Positions 34,644 to 43,246 of a DNA stretch of 64,000 nt are shown here, piece after piece. The stretch is from the NCBI RefSeq assembly GCF_021216675.1, contig NZ_CP086120.1, positions 2,896,501-2,960,500 of the forward strand. Reading direction: 5' to 3'. The notes under the pieces were generated by a model, which was not told where the DNA came from, made no database searches, and saw only the letters and a program-made list of their open reading frames with translations. Source of the DNA: Streptomyces gobiensis (GTDB lineage Bacteria; Actinomycetota; Actinomycetes; Streptomycetales; Streptomycetaceae). The position numbers were made by a program, and so were the translations under genes. Positions within the stretch are counted from its first letter, which is position 1. Each line of letters starts with the position of its first letter.

Positions 34644-36344
34644 TCAGCCCGCCTTGCCGGTGGAAACGACGAGGTTGATCTCGTCGTTCTCCGGGTCAAA
34701 GGGCTGATAGGCCTTCGGCGACTGCCTGAGGACGATGTTCTTGCCGTAGATGGCCTCGTCCTCGTAGTCCAGATCCGAGTTGAGCTTCCAGCCCGCCTTG
34801 CTGATGCACTCCCGCACCGAGCCGAGGTTCTTGAAGGAGAGGTTCGGCATGGACTTCCGGGGCTCGTCCTTGTCCCGGTCCGCGAAGTAGTCGCGCGCCT
34901 CGGTGCAGTCCGTGGCGTCGATGGTCTTGGTCTTGTCCTCGGGCTTGAAGTCGATTACGTCGTCGTCGTCATCGTCGTCATCGTCATTGTTGTTGTTGCT
35001 GTTCTGGTTACCGGAAGTGTCCGGAGCGGACGTCGCTGGGGCGTCACCCGCCTGCGGCTCGTCGCCGCCGCCGTCCCCGCCCCGCACCGCGATGATGATG
35101 CCCACCGCGATGATCACGACCAGCGCCGTGACCGCGGCACCGATGATCAGCGGCGTGTTCTTGTTGCCGCCACCGCCACCGGGCTGGGTGCCGGCCGCCG
35201 GGACCATGTGGTAGGGCGGTGGGGTGGAATAGCCGCTGGCCTGCATGGCGTTGGCGGGCGGGGGCGTGGACGGGCCGTAGCCGTGCAGGTTGCCGTAGGG
35301 CGTCGGCCCCTGGTAGCTGCCCTGCTGACCCATGGGCATGGTGCTCGGTGGTGGCGGTGTGCCGGTGGCGTTGACCGGCGGGAAGACCGACTGGGCCAGG
35401 CCCGCTCCGCTGTTGGCGGGCGGACCGCCGCTGATGATGAGCGGCGCCGCGCCGGAAGCCGCGCCCGAGCCGCCGAGCCGCTCGCACTCCTGATGCATGG
35501 TCTCGGCGGTGGGGAAACGCTCGTTCGGGTTCTTCCGCAGCGACCGTGCGACCAGTGCGTCCACGGCCGGCGGCACCGACTGGTTGATGGAGGACGGCGC
35601 GACCGGCTCCTCCTGGACATGCGCGTAGGCGATGGCCAATGGCGAGTCCGCGTCAAAAGGCAGCCGCCCGGTGAGCAGCTCGAAGAGCATGATGCCGACC
35701 GTGTAGAGATCGGAGCGGGCGTCCACGCCGCGCCCCAGCGCCTGCTCCGGCGACAGATACTGCGGGGTGCCGACGACCATGCCGGTCTGGGTCATGGACG
35801 TCACACCCGACTGCATGGCGCGGGCGATGCCGAAGTCCATGACTTTGACCACACCACGGCGGGTCATCATCACATTGCCCGGTTTGATGTCCCGGTGGAC
35901 CAGGCCCATCTCATGGCTGGCCTCGAGCGCCGCCAGCACATCACCTGTGATCTTGAGGGCCTTCGCGGTCGGCATCGCGCCGTGCTGGGCTATGTCCTCG
36001 TCGAGTACGTTGCGCAGCGGCTTGCCGTCCACGTACTCCATGACGATGTACGGCACGGTGTTGCCGTCGATCTCGTCCTCGCCTGAGTCAAAAACCGAGA
36101 CGATATTGGTATGTGTCAGCTTGGCGACGGCCTGCGCCTCCCGCCGGAAGCGCTCCCGGAAGGCGGCCTCACGGCCCAGCTCGGTGTGGAGGGTCTTGAC
36201 CGCGACCTGGCGGTCGAGCACAGAGTCGTAAGCGAGGTGGACGGAAGCCATGCCACCGGCGCCCAGCAGGTCCCGAAGCTGATAGCGGCCGTTGCCGACG
36301 GTGCGGCCCTCATAGTTGTCCGGCTGTGCGCCCTCGTCACTCAT
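34644..36344 (-). CDS. transmembrane Ser/Thr protein kinase with PASTA-like ectodomain
   Basis: A protein of 566 residues from the ATG at 36344 (GGGGGAAGC upstream). The Hanks-type kinase domain (~15-290) has GAGGMASVHLA, VAVKTLHTE, LVHRDIKPGN, KVMDFGIARA and GTPQYLSPEQA. A Pro/Gly-rich juxtamembrane region, one helix (PLIIGAAVTALVVIIAVGII), an acidic tract of nine Asp, and a ~100-residue extracellular domain (LSFKNLGSVRECISKAGWKL) reminiscent of PASTA follow. It is divergent from a second kinase gene and likely senses cell-wall signals, but the ligand is unknown. Confidence 0.93.
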   Translation of the reverse strand: MSDEGAQPDNYEGRTVGNGRYQLRDLLGAGGMASVHLAYDSVLDRQVAVKTLHTELGREAAFRERFRREAQAVAKLTHTNIVSVFDSGEDEIDGNTVPYIVMEYVDGKPLRNVLDEDIAQHGAMPTAKALKITGDVLAALEASHEMGLVHRDIKPGNVMMTRRGVVKVMDFGIARAMQSGVTSMTQTGMVVGTPQYLSPEQALGRGVDARSDLYTVGIMLFELLTGRLPFDADSPLAIAYAHVQEEPVAPSSINQSVPPAVDALVARSLRKNPNERFPTAETMHQECERLGGSGAASGAAPLIISGGPPANSGAGLAQSVFPPVNATGTPPPPSTMPMGQQGSYQGPTPYGNLHGYGPSTPPPANAMQASGYSTPPPYHMVPAAGTQPGGGGGNKNTPLIIGAAVTALVVIIAVGIIIAVRGGDGGGDEPQAGDAPATSAPDTSGNQNSNNNNDDDDDDDDDVIDFKPEDKTKTIDATDCTEARDYFADRDKDEPRKSMPNLSFKNLGSVRECISKAGWKLNSDLDYEDEAIYGKNIVLRQSPKAYQPFDPENDEINLVVSTGKAG

Positions 36345-36620
36345 CTGACTGCTTCCCCCTTGGCGCCGCAGCCCACCCACGGACCAGACTCTGCGCATGT
36401 ACGGTTGCTATTGATCGGGATACCTGGGCCAAGTCTGCCCCAGGGGTGTGACGAGTCAAGCCGCTTGCCCGTTCCGTGACCCGATGCACGGAACGTACGT
36501 GCGCGTACTCCGGGTATAAGGCCGTAACTTGCCAGCCCCAGCAGGGAGCGGGTTGGATAGCTTGCCCATCCCCCCACACGCTCGCCCGCACCCAGCGGGT
36601 TCCAACTACGGCGAGGACTG

Positions 36621-38267
36621 ATGGCACAGACGCAATCCGCCGGAGGCCCTCCGGAGCCTGACGAGACGGGCAACGGTGCGTCTAGCGCTCCAGAAATGTG
36701 GGGAAATAACGGACTTGTCGGCGATGGCCGGTACCGCCTCACCGGCCGTCTCGGCCGTGGTGGCATGGCCGAGGTCTTCGCCGCCGAGGACGTCCGCCTG
36801 GGCCGCACCGTCGCCGTCAAGCTGCTCCGCTCCGACCTCGCCGAGGACCCGGTCTCCAAGGCCCGGTTCACTCGCGAGGCCCAGTCCGTCGCCGGGCTGA
36901 ACCATCACGCCGTCGTCGCCGTATACGACTCCGGCGAGGACACCATTGACGGCAACACCGTGCCGTACATCGTGATGGAGCTGGTCGAGGGCCGTACGAT
37001 CCGCGATCTGCTCATCAGCGCCGAGGCCCCGCCGCCGGACCAGGCGCTGATCATCGTCTCCGGAGTGCTGGAAGCGCTGGCCTACAGCCACCAGCACGGC
37101 ATCGTGCACCGCGACATCAAGCCCGCCAACGTCATCATCACCCACACCGGCGCGGTCAAGGTGATGGACTTCGGCATCGCCCGGGCGCTGCACGGAGCGT
37201 CCCAGACCATGACCCAGACCGGCATGGTGATGGGCACACCGCAGTATCTGTCACCCGAGCAGGCGCTCGGCAAGACGGTCGACACCCGTTCCGATCTCTA
37301 CGCCACCGGGTGTCTGCTCTACGAACTGCTCACCCTGCGCCCCCCCTTCACCGGCGAGACGCCGCTCTCCGTCGTCTATCAGCATGTCCAGGACGACCCG
37401 GTGCTGCCGTCGGAGGTCTCCGACGCGGTGCCGCCGGAGCTCGACGGCCTGGTGATGCGCTCCCTCGCCAAGGACCCGGACGACCGCTTCCAGTCCGCCG
37501 AGGAGATGCGCGGGCTCGCCCAGTACGCGCTGCGCCAGCTGCAGGAGCAGGGCGGCCACACCGGCGGCCTGTGGAACACCGGTCCGGTGCACGCCGGGGG
37601 CACCCCGGCCATGGGCGTGCCCGCGGTCGGCGCCCAGCAGCACGCCCCCAGCGGCGATACCCCGACTCAGCTGGCCCCGCCGATGCTGATGGGCCGGCCG
37701 GACCGCGATAACGGAGGGTACGAGGGCGGCCCACGGGGCGGTGGGAAGAGCGGCGGCATAAAGTACGCGTTCGTCGCCTTCTTCGCGGTGCTCGCGGTCG
37801 CGGCGGGTGTGTTCTTCGCGATGCAGAACGCCGACACAGGACAGCAGCAGAAGAAGACCCCGGCGGAGAACAGCATCTCGCCCACCGAGGAGAAGACCTC
37901 CAAGGACCCAGCCTCGGAGCCGCCCAGCCAGGCCCCGACCGAGGACGCCAACACCACCGGCGAGTGGGGCAATCAGCAACCGACGCCCCCGCCGTTCACC
38001 CCCACCGCCCCACCGACCACCGACGACCCGGACCCGACCGAAGAGCCCACCGAAACCGACGACACCGGCACCGACGACGGGGGTACCGGCAGTAGCCCCA
38101 CCGAGGGCCAGCAGGGCGGTACCAGTGAGGGTGACACCGACGGCAAGAACCCGAGCGGTGGCGACTCGGGCGGCGGCGACGAGGGCGGCACCGATCAAGG
38201 CGCCGACCCGGGTGGCGGCGAGGAAGGCGGCACCAACCAGCAGGGCGGAGCCGGCGACAGCGCCTGA
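36621..38267 (+). CDS. transmembrane Ser/Thr protein kinase, disordered ectodomain
   Basis: A protein of 548 residues. The kinase domain (~35-300) is very similar in motif spelling to the divergent neighbour (LGRGGMAEVFAAEDVRLGRT, IVHRDIKPAN, KVMDFGIARA, GTPQYLSPEQA), which suggests a duplication. A single helix (YAFVAFFAVLAVAAGVFF) is followed by ~150 extracellular residues of Thr/Pro/Glu/Gly repeats with no folded domain. The two kinases share a 276-bp divergent promoter region. The outside region lacks a PASTA domain, so signal input differs between the pair. Confidence 0.93.
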   Translation: MAQTQSAGGPPEPDETGNGASSAPEMWGNNGLVGDGRYRLTGRLGRGGMAEVFAAEDVRLGRTVAVKLLRSDLAEDPVSKARFTREAQSVAGLNHHAVVAVYDSGEDTIDGNTVPYIVMELVEGRTIRDLLISAEAPPPDQALIIVSGVLEALAYSHQHGIVHRDIKPANVIITHTGAVKVMDFGIARALHGASQTMTQTGMVMGTPQYLSPEQALGKTVDTRSDLYATGCLLYELLTLRPPFTGETPLSVVYQHVQDDPVLPSEVSDAVPPELDGLVMRSLAKDPDDRFQSAEEMRGLAQYALRQLQEQGGHTGGLWNTGPVHAGGTPAMGVPAVGAQQHAPSGDTPTQLAPPMLMGRPDRDNGGYEGGPRGGGKSGGIKYAFVAFFAVLAVAAGVFFAMQNADTGQQQKKTPAENSISPTEEKTSKDPASEPPSQAPTEDANTTGEWGNQQPTPPPFTPTAPPTTDDPDPTEEPTETDDTGTDDGGTGSSPTEGQQGGTSEGDTDGKNPSGGDSGGGDEGGTDQGADPGGGEEGGTNQQGGAGDSA

Positions 38268-38342
38268 CGGCGCGTAAGTCGGTTATCACATCGGACGGGT
38301 GTGCTGCGATGATCTGGGGGAGGTCTTCCGGCCCCCAGTACG

Positions 38343-39380
38343 ATGCCGCTCGTGCAGCCACCCGGAGCGCTCCGTCAGCGCACCCTCAGCACCCTGTTGC
38401 GCCGTTACGGCGCGGGGGAACCGCTGTCCTGTGAACCAGTGGCCCAGGGGCTGCTCAACCGCGGCTACCGGATCTCCACCACCCGGGGCCGGTTCTTTCT
38501 GAAGCACCACCTCGACGGCGACCCGGTCACCATCGGCCACCAACACCGTGCCACCGCCCGGCTGGGCGCCGTCGGGGTCCCCGTCGTACCGCCCGTACCC
38601 GACCCGGAAGGCCACACCGTCGCCGTCGTCGGCGGCCGCTGCTACGCCCTGCACCCCTGGGTTGAGGGCCGCCACCGGGACGGTGGCCAGCTGACCCGCG
38701 CACAGTCCCGTCGGCTCGGCGCCCTCCTCGGACTCGTCCATGTCCGGCTGGAACAGGTGATACTGGCCTCCCCGAACGAGGACGCCGTGCCCTCGCACAC
38801 CAGCGCCGACCCCGCGCACACCCATCTGCTCATCGATGGGCTGCTGAGCCGGATCCGCGCCCGGCGCTCACCCGACAGCTTCGATGTGCTGGCCGAACAC
38901 CGGCTGCTGGAGCGCCGCGCGCTGCTTCGTGAGCACGCACACCGCCGTCCGGCCGAGGGCACCGAGCCGGTCGCGGGCTGGGTGCACGGTGACTTCCATC
39001 CGTTCAATCTGCTCTACCGCACCGAGGCCCCCTTCGAACCCGTCGCGATCGTCGACTGGGACCGGCTCGGGGTGCAGCCGCGCGCCGAGGAGGCGGTGCG
39101 GGCCGCCGCGATCTTCTTCGTACAGCCCGATGGGACGCTGGAGTTGTCCAAGGTGCGCTCCTACGCCCGCGCTTACCGGCGGGCGGCCGGTGCGGATGCC
39201 GAGGAACTGGCCGCGGCCGTGCATCGGGTGTGGTGGGAGCGGCTGAATGACTTCTGGATGCTGCGGTGGCGGTATCAGCGGGGGGACCGCCGTGCGGATT
39301 CGCAGTTTCCGGCGGCTGCGGCGTTGATTGTCTGGTGGACGCGGGAGTATGGGGTGGTGCGCGACGCGTTCTGCACGTAG
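38343..39380 (+). CDS. phosphotransferase (APH/choline-kinase-like)
   Basis: A protein of 345 residues. The APH-type kinase fold is shown by GRFFLKHHLDG (ATP Lys), VHGDFHPFNLLY (catalytic HGDxHxxN) and IVDWDRLG (metal-binding Asp). This family includes antibiotic, choline, homoserine and fructosamine kinases; nothing here identifies the substrate. It lies 75 bases after the second kinase gene and is convergent to the PPOX-like gene. Confidence 0.88.
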   Translation: MPLVQPPGALRQRTLSTLLRRYGAGEPLSCEPVAQGLLNRGYRISTTRGRFFLKHHLDGDPVTIGHQHRATARLGAVGVPVVPPVPDPEGHTVAVVGGRCYALHPWVEGRHRDGGQLTRAQSRRLGALLGLVHVRLEQVILASPNEDAVPSHTSADPAHTHLLIDGLLSRIRARRSPDSFDVLAEHRLLERRALLREHAHRRPAEGTEPVAGWVHGDFHPFNLLYRTEAPFEPVAIVDWDRLGVQPRAEEAVRAAAIFFVQPDGTLELSKVRSYARAYRRAAGADAEELAAAVHRVWWERLNDFWMLRWRYQRGDRRADSQFPAAAALIVWWTREYGVVRDAFCT

Positions 39381-39448
39381 CCGGTGGGTGTTCCCCCCCC
39401 CCGCCACGTGGCGGGGCTTCGCCCGGCTGCGGGGGTGCCTGGGGTGGG

Positions 39449-39655
39449 TTTCCCCAATTCCCGCCCCTTCCCGGAAACCGGGGCTTCGCCCCGGGGGCCC
39501 CGGGGTCGCCGGGTGCGGGCCGGTGGCCGGGTGTTGTGCCCACCAAGCGTCGCGAGCTCCGCCCCGGGGTGGGCCGGAGCGTCGTGGCTGGGTGGGTGGG
39601 GGGTTGCGTAGCAGGGTGGGCCCACGCCCCTCGCGGGGCTGCGAGTGCCCACAAC
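39449..39655. repeat. GC-rich intergenic repeat, copy D
   Basis: The words TTTCCCCAATTCCCGCCCCT, CCGGGGCTTCGCC and GTTGTGCCCACC...CGCGGGGCTGCGAGTGCCCA-CAAC repeat copy A. It is longer because a ~70-base GC-rich insert separates the two hairpin arms. It lies between convergent genes, like copy A. Confidence 0.7.
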
Positions 39656-39664
39656 GGGGGCGGG

Positions 39665-40072
39665 TTAGGTGTGGTGGGGGACGTTTGTTAGGTGGTGGAG
39701 TTGGATGAATTGGGGGTCGATGCGGAGGTACGCGGGGTCGAAGGGGGCGCCGTCCGCGGTGCTTGAGAGGGGGCCGAAGCGGGCCAGCTGCGCCGCGTTC
39801 GGCGTGATCAGCCGCGCTGTCCCCACGAACTGCACGGACCACACATCGTCCCCACCGTGGCCGACATTGTCCGCCTCGTAGGCGACCACGCTGCCATCAC
39901 AGGCACGGTGATAGCCGAAGCCCCTGTGGAGCCGGATCAGCACGGCCCCGTCCAGCACCACATGCCGGGCGATCGTGACAAAGGGGAGCGCCTGTCTGCT
40001 TGCCCCGACCCTGCCGTACGGAGTACGGGCCAGCAGCTCAATGGCGCGGGCTTCCTCTTCCTCGGTCGGCAT
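39665..40072 (-). CDS. pyridoxamine 5'-phosphate oxidase-like (FMN-binding split barrel) protein
   Basis: A protein of 135 residues from the ATG at 40072. The split-barrel pattern is ARTPYGRVGASRQALPFVTI, VLIRLHRGFGYHRA, GSVVAYEADNV and WSVQFVGTARLIT. Such small proteins bind FMN, haem or F420 and are often reductases or nitric-oxide-responsive. The gene overlaps the response regulator gene before it by 35 bases, so both are one unit. DosR-type regulators are often linked to proteins of this fold. Confidence 0.85.
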   Translation of the reverse strand: MPTEEEEARAIELLARTPYGRVGASRQALPFVTIARHVVLDGAVLIRLHRGFGYHRACDGSVVAYEADNVGHGGDDVWSVQFVGTARLITPNAAQLARFGPLSSTADGAPFDPAYLRIDPQFIQLHHLTNVPHHT

Positions 40073-40719
40073 GGGTCCACTCTGCCTGAATCCGGGCCAC
40101 ATACGCGGCTGCCTGCGCACGGCGTTCCATGCCGAGCTTGGCGAGCAGGCTGGAGACATAATTCTTGATTGTTTTTTCGGCGAGACGCAGCCGCTCACCG
40201 ATCGCCCGATTGGTGAGTCCCTCGCCGATCAGATCGAGAATCTTCCGCTCCTGCTCGGTGAGGTGCGCCAGCCGCTCATCGCCCTTCGCGCGGCCCCCGT
40301 CCCGCAGCCGCTCCAGCACCCGCTGGGTGGCCACCGGGTCCAGCAGCGACTTCCCGGCCGCCACATCCCGTACGGCCTGCAACAGCTCGGCGCCGCGGAT
40401 CGCCTTGAGCACATAGCCGGAGGCGCCAGCCATGATCGCGTCGAAGAGGGCCTCGTCATCGGCGAACGAGGTCAGCATCAGGCACTTGATGTCCTCGTCC
40501 CCGGAGCGGATCTCCCGGCAGACCTCGACCCCGCTGCCGTCCGGCAGCCTGACATCCAGCACCGCGACATCGGGCCGGGCCGCGGGAATCCGGACCAGGG
40601 CGTCGGCGACCGTACCGGCCTCACCGACGACCTCGATATCCGGCTCCACGGCCAGCATCTCGTGTACCCCACGGCGGACTACCTCATGGTCATCCAGCAG
40701 GAATACGGTGATTTTCCAT
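40038..40719 (-). CDS. LuxR/NarL-family response regulator, 5' end suspect
   Basis: From the first in-frame ATG (40658) the protein lacks the start of the receiver domain. The same frame is open further upstream and reads ITVFLLDDHEVVRRGVHEML, the expected first strand and acidic pocket, but it has no start codon before a TGA at 40734-40736. An ATG at 40719 (MEN...) sits in the neighbouring frame; deleting one base of the TTTT at 40712-40715 (AAAA in the coding strand) gives MEITVFLLDDHE. The phosphoacceptor Asp is in VLDVRLPDG, and the HTH_LuxR (LTEQERKILDLIGEGLTNRA, KNYVSSLLAKLGMERRAQA) is intact. It is probably DevR/DosR-like. No sensor kinase is adjacent. Confidence 0.8.
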
Positions 40720-40739
40720 CTTCGCGCACACGATCAGTC

Positions 40740-41061
40740 TCACATACCGCCCCGCCGTTGCTCTTCCCGTGGCCATGCCGCCCGGGTTAACGTGCGCTTG
40801 TCCTTCAGGCTTGCAAGGCTGTGACCAGTGACGTTCCCGGCTTTCGCGATTTACTTGGAAATCCAAGGAAAATTGCAGGTCAGCAGTGTTTCGCACACAC
40901 AAGGTGGAACTAGGTAACGTGCCTTTTGCGGGCCGTCGAACGGGACACCTGTCACGCTCGGTCCGTCCGCGCCGCACCCACCCCGTGCGCCGCAACGGCA
41001 CCGGGCGAGCCGCACTGGCTCATCCGGAGACCCCGGGGGCCGGACAGACGGAGGAGCACAC
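40740..41061. other. leader/promoter region of the second E1-E2 operon
   Basis: A stretch of 322 bases between divergent genes. It includes the palindrome CTTGGA-AA-TCCAAG and a relatively AT-rich patch (40850-40905) likely to hold the promoter. No gene is evident. Confidence 0.5.
40854..40867. promoter_or_regulatory. palindrome CTTGGA-AA-TCCAAG
   Basis: Perfect 6-bp arms with a 2-bp centre, about 195 bases before the E1 alpha start, in the AT-rich part of the gap. It is operator-like; the regulator is unknown. Confidence 0.5.
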
Positions 41062-42237
41062 GTGACCGTGGAAAGCACTGCCGCGCGCAAGCCGCGCCGC
41101 AGCAGCGGTGGAAAGCGCGCGACGAAAAAGACCGCGCAAACGGCCGCCGCAGCGCAGCCGGAGCTCGTACAACTGCTGACCCCGGAGGGAGAGCGGGTCG
41201 AGCATCCGGAATACGCCATCGACCTGACCCCGGAGGAGCTGCGCGGGCTGTACCGCGACATGGTGCTCACCCGGCGCTTCGACGCCGAGGCCACCGCGCT
41301 GCAGCGGCAGGGCGAGCTGGGCCTGTGGGCTTCACTGCTGGGCCAGGAGGCCGCCCAGATCGGCTCGGGCCGGGCGCTGCGCGACGATGACTATGTCTTC
41401 CCGACCTACCGCGAGCATGGCGTGGCCTGGTGCCGTGGGGTCGACCCGACCAATCTGCTCGGCATGTTCCGCGGGGTGAACAACGGCGGCTGGGACCCGA
41501 ACAGCAACAACTTCCACCTCTACACCATCGTGATCGGCTCCCAGGCGCTGCACGCCACCGGCTACGCCATGGGCGTGACCAAGGACGGCGCCGACTCGGC
41601 CGTCATCGCCTACTTCGGCGACGGCGCCTCCAGCCAGGGCGATGTGGCCGAGGCCTTCACCTTCTCGGCGGTCTACAACGCCCCGGTGGTCTTCTTCTGC
41701 CAGAACAACCAGTGGGCGATCTCCGAGCCCGCCGAGCGCCAGTCCCGGGTGCCGATCTATCAGCGCTCACAGGGCTTCGGCTTCCCCGGAGTCCGGGTGG
41801 ACGGCAATGACGTCCTCGCTGTCCTCGCCGTGACCAGGGCGGCCCTGGAGCGGGCACGCTCCGGGGAGGGCCCGACCCTGGTGGAGGCCTTCACCTACCG
41901 GATGGGCGCCCACACCACCTCCGATGACCCGACGCGCTACCGGCACGACGATGAGCGCGTGGCCTGGGAGGCCAAGGATCCGATCCTGCGGCTGAAGACC
42001 TATCTGGAGCGGGAGGGCCTGGCCGACGAGGCCTTCTTCACCGGCCTGGAGACCGAGAGCGAGGAGCTGGGCCAGCATGTGCGGGAGCAGATCCGCACCA
42101 TGCCCGACCCCGACACCATGGCGATCTTCGAGAATGTCTACGCCGACGGCCATGCGCTTGTCGACGAGGAGCGCGCTCAGTTCGCCGAGTACCTGGCGTC
42201 CTTCGCCGACTCCCACGAAGAGGGGAAGGGCAACTGA
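41062..42237 (+). CDS. 2-oxoacid dehydrogenase E1 alpha (pyruvate/branched-chain type)
   Basis: A protein of 391 residues with GGAGG before the GTG. A basic, Ala/Lys-rich N-terminal extension of ~35 residues precedes the E1 alpha domain (MVLTRRFDAEATALQRQGEL, YFGDGASSQGDVAEAFTFSA with ThDP-binding GDG...NN, and HTTSDDPTRYR). Automated annotation usually calls this pyruvate dehydrogenase (acetyl-transferring), but in Streptomyces such operons are commonly second bkd copies. It is the first gene of the E1alpha-E1beta-E2 operon. Confidence 0.93.
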   Translation: MTVESTAARKPRRSSGGKRATKKTAQTAAAAQPELVQLLTPEGERVEHPEYAIDLTPEELRGLYRDMVLTRRFDAEATALQRQGELGLWASLLGQEAAQIGSGRALRDDDYVFPTYREHGVAWCRGVDPTNLLGMFRGVNNGGWDPNSNNFHLYTIVIGSQALHATGYAMGVTKDGADSAVIAYFGDGASSQGDVAEAFTFSAVYNAPVVFFCQNNQWAISEPAERQSRVPIYQRSQGFGFPGVRVDGNDVLAVLAVTRAALERARSGEGPTLVEAFTYRMGAHTTSDDPTRYRHDDERVAWEAKDPILRLKTYLEREGLADEAFFTGLETESEELGQHVREQIRTMPDPDTMAIFENVYADGHALVDEERAQFAEYLASFADSHEEGKGN

Positions 42238-42239
42238 CC

Positions 42240-43229
42240 ATGGCTGCCACGTCCAAGAGCAAGATGCCGATCGCCAAGGCCCTCAATGAGTCGCTGCGCA
42301 AGGCGCTGGAGACCGACCCCAAGGTCCTGATCATGGGAGAGGACGTCGGCAAGCTCGGCGGCGTCTTCCGGATCACCGACGGGCTGCAGAAGGACTTCGG
42401 CGAGGACCGGGTCATCGACACCCCGCTGGCCGAGTCCGGCATCGTCGGCACCGCCATCGGGCTGGCCCTGCGCGGCTACCGGCCGGTGGTGGAGATCCAG
42501 TTCGACGGCTTTGTCTTCCCCGCCTACGACCAGATCGTCACCCAGCTGGCGAAGATGCACGCCCGGGCGCTGGGCAAGATCAAGCTGCCGGTCGTCATCC
42601 GTATCCCGTACGCGGGCGGCATCGGCGCGGTCGAGCACCACAGCGAGTCCCCGGAGGCGCTGTTCGCACATGTCGCGGGGCTGAAGTGTGTCTCGCCGTC
42701 CAACGCCTCGGACGCCTACTGGATGCTGCAGCAGGCCATCGACAGCGACGACCCGGTGATCTTCTTTGAGCCCAAGCGCCGCTACTGGGACAAGGGCGAG
42801 GTCGACACCTCGGCCATCCCGGACCCGCTGCACGAGGCGCGTGTCGCCCAGGCGGGTACGGACCTCACCCTGGCGGCCTACGGGCCCATGGTGAAAACCT
42901 GTCTGGAGGTCGCCGCGGCGGCTCAGGAAGAGGGCAAGTCCCTGGAGGTCGTCGATCTGCGCTCGATGTCGCCGATCGACTTCGACACCCTTCAGCGCTC
43001 GGTTGAGAAGACCGGCCGCCTGGTGGTCGTGCATGAGGCACCGGTTTTCCTGGGTACCGGCTCGGAGATCGCCGCCCGGATCACCGAACGGTGCTTCTAC
43101 CACCTGGAGGCGCCGGTGCTCCGCGTCGGTGGCTTCCATGCGCCATATCCGCCCGCCCGGCTGGAGGATGAGTACCTTCCGGGTCTGGACCGCGTGCTTG
43201 ACGCCGTCGACCGCGCGCTGGCGTACTGA
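42240..43229 (+). CDS. 2-oxoacid dehydrogenase E1 beta
   Basis: A protein of 329 residues, starting two bases after the E1 alpha stop. Motifs include LIMGEDVGKLGGVFRITDGL, DTPLAESGIVGTAIGLALRG, IRIPYAGGIGAVEHHSESPE and VVHEAPVFLGTGSEIAARIT. It pairs with the alpha subunit to form the heterotetrameric decarboxylase. Compared with the BkdB encoded at 21886 it has the same motif set, so the two operons are paralogous. Confidence 0.94.
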   Translation: MAATSKSKMPIAKALNESLRKALETDPKVLIMGEDVGKLGGVFRITDGLQKDFGEDRVIDTPLAESGIVGTAIGLALRGYRPVVEIQFDGFVFPAYDQIVTQLAKMHARALGKIKLPVVIRIPYAGGIGAVEHHSESPEALFAHVAGLKCVSPSNASDAYWMLQQAIDSDDPVIFFEPKRRYWDKGEVDTSAIPDPLHEARVAQAGTDLTLAAYGPMVKTCLEVAAAAQEEGKSLEVVDLRSMSPIDFDTLQRSVEKTGRLVVVHEAPVFLGTGSEIAARITERCFYHLEAPVLRVGGFHAPYPPARLEDEYLPGLDRVLDAVDRALAY

Positions 43230-43246
43230 GAGGGCTGAGGAGAGTC

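Noticed and set aside
40690..41001. Minus-strand frame (MPLRRTGWV... to MENHRIPAG) upstream of the response regulator
   Set aside because: Spans the leader region with no recognisable domain and ends in the out-of-frame start of the regulator; considered chance, although its end carries the ATG discussed for the frameshift.
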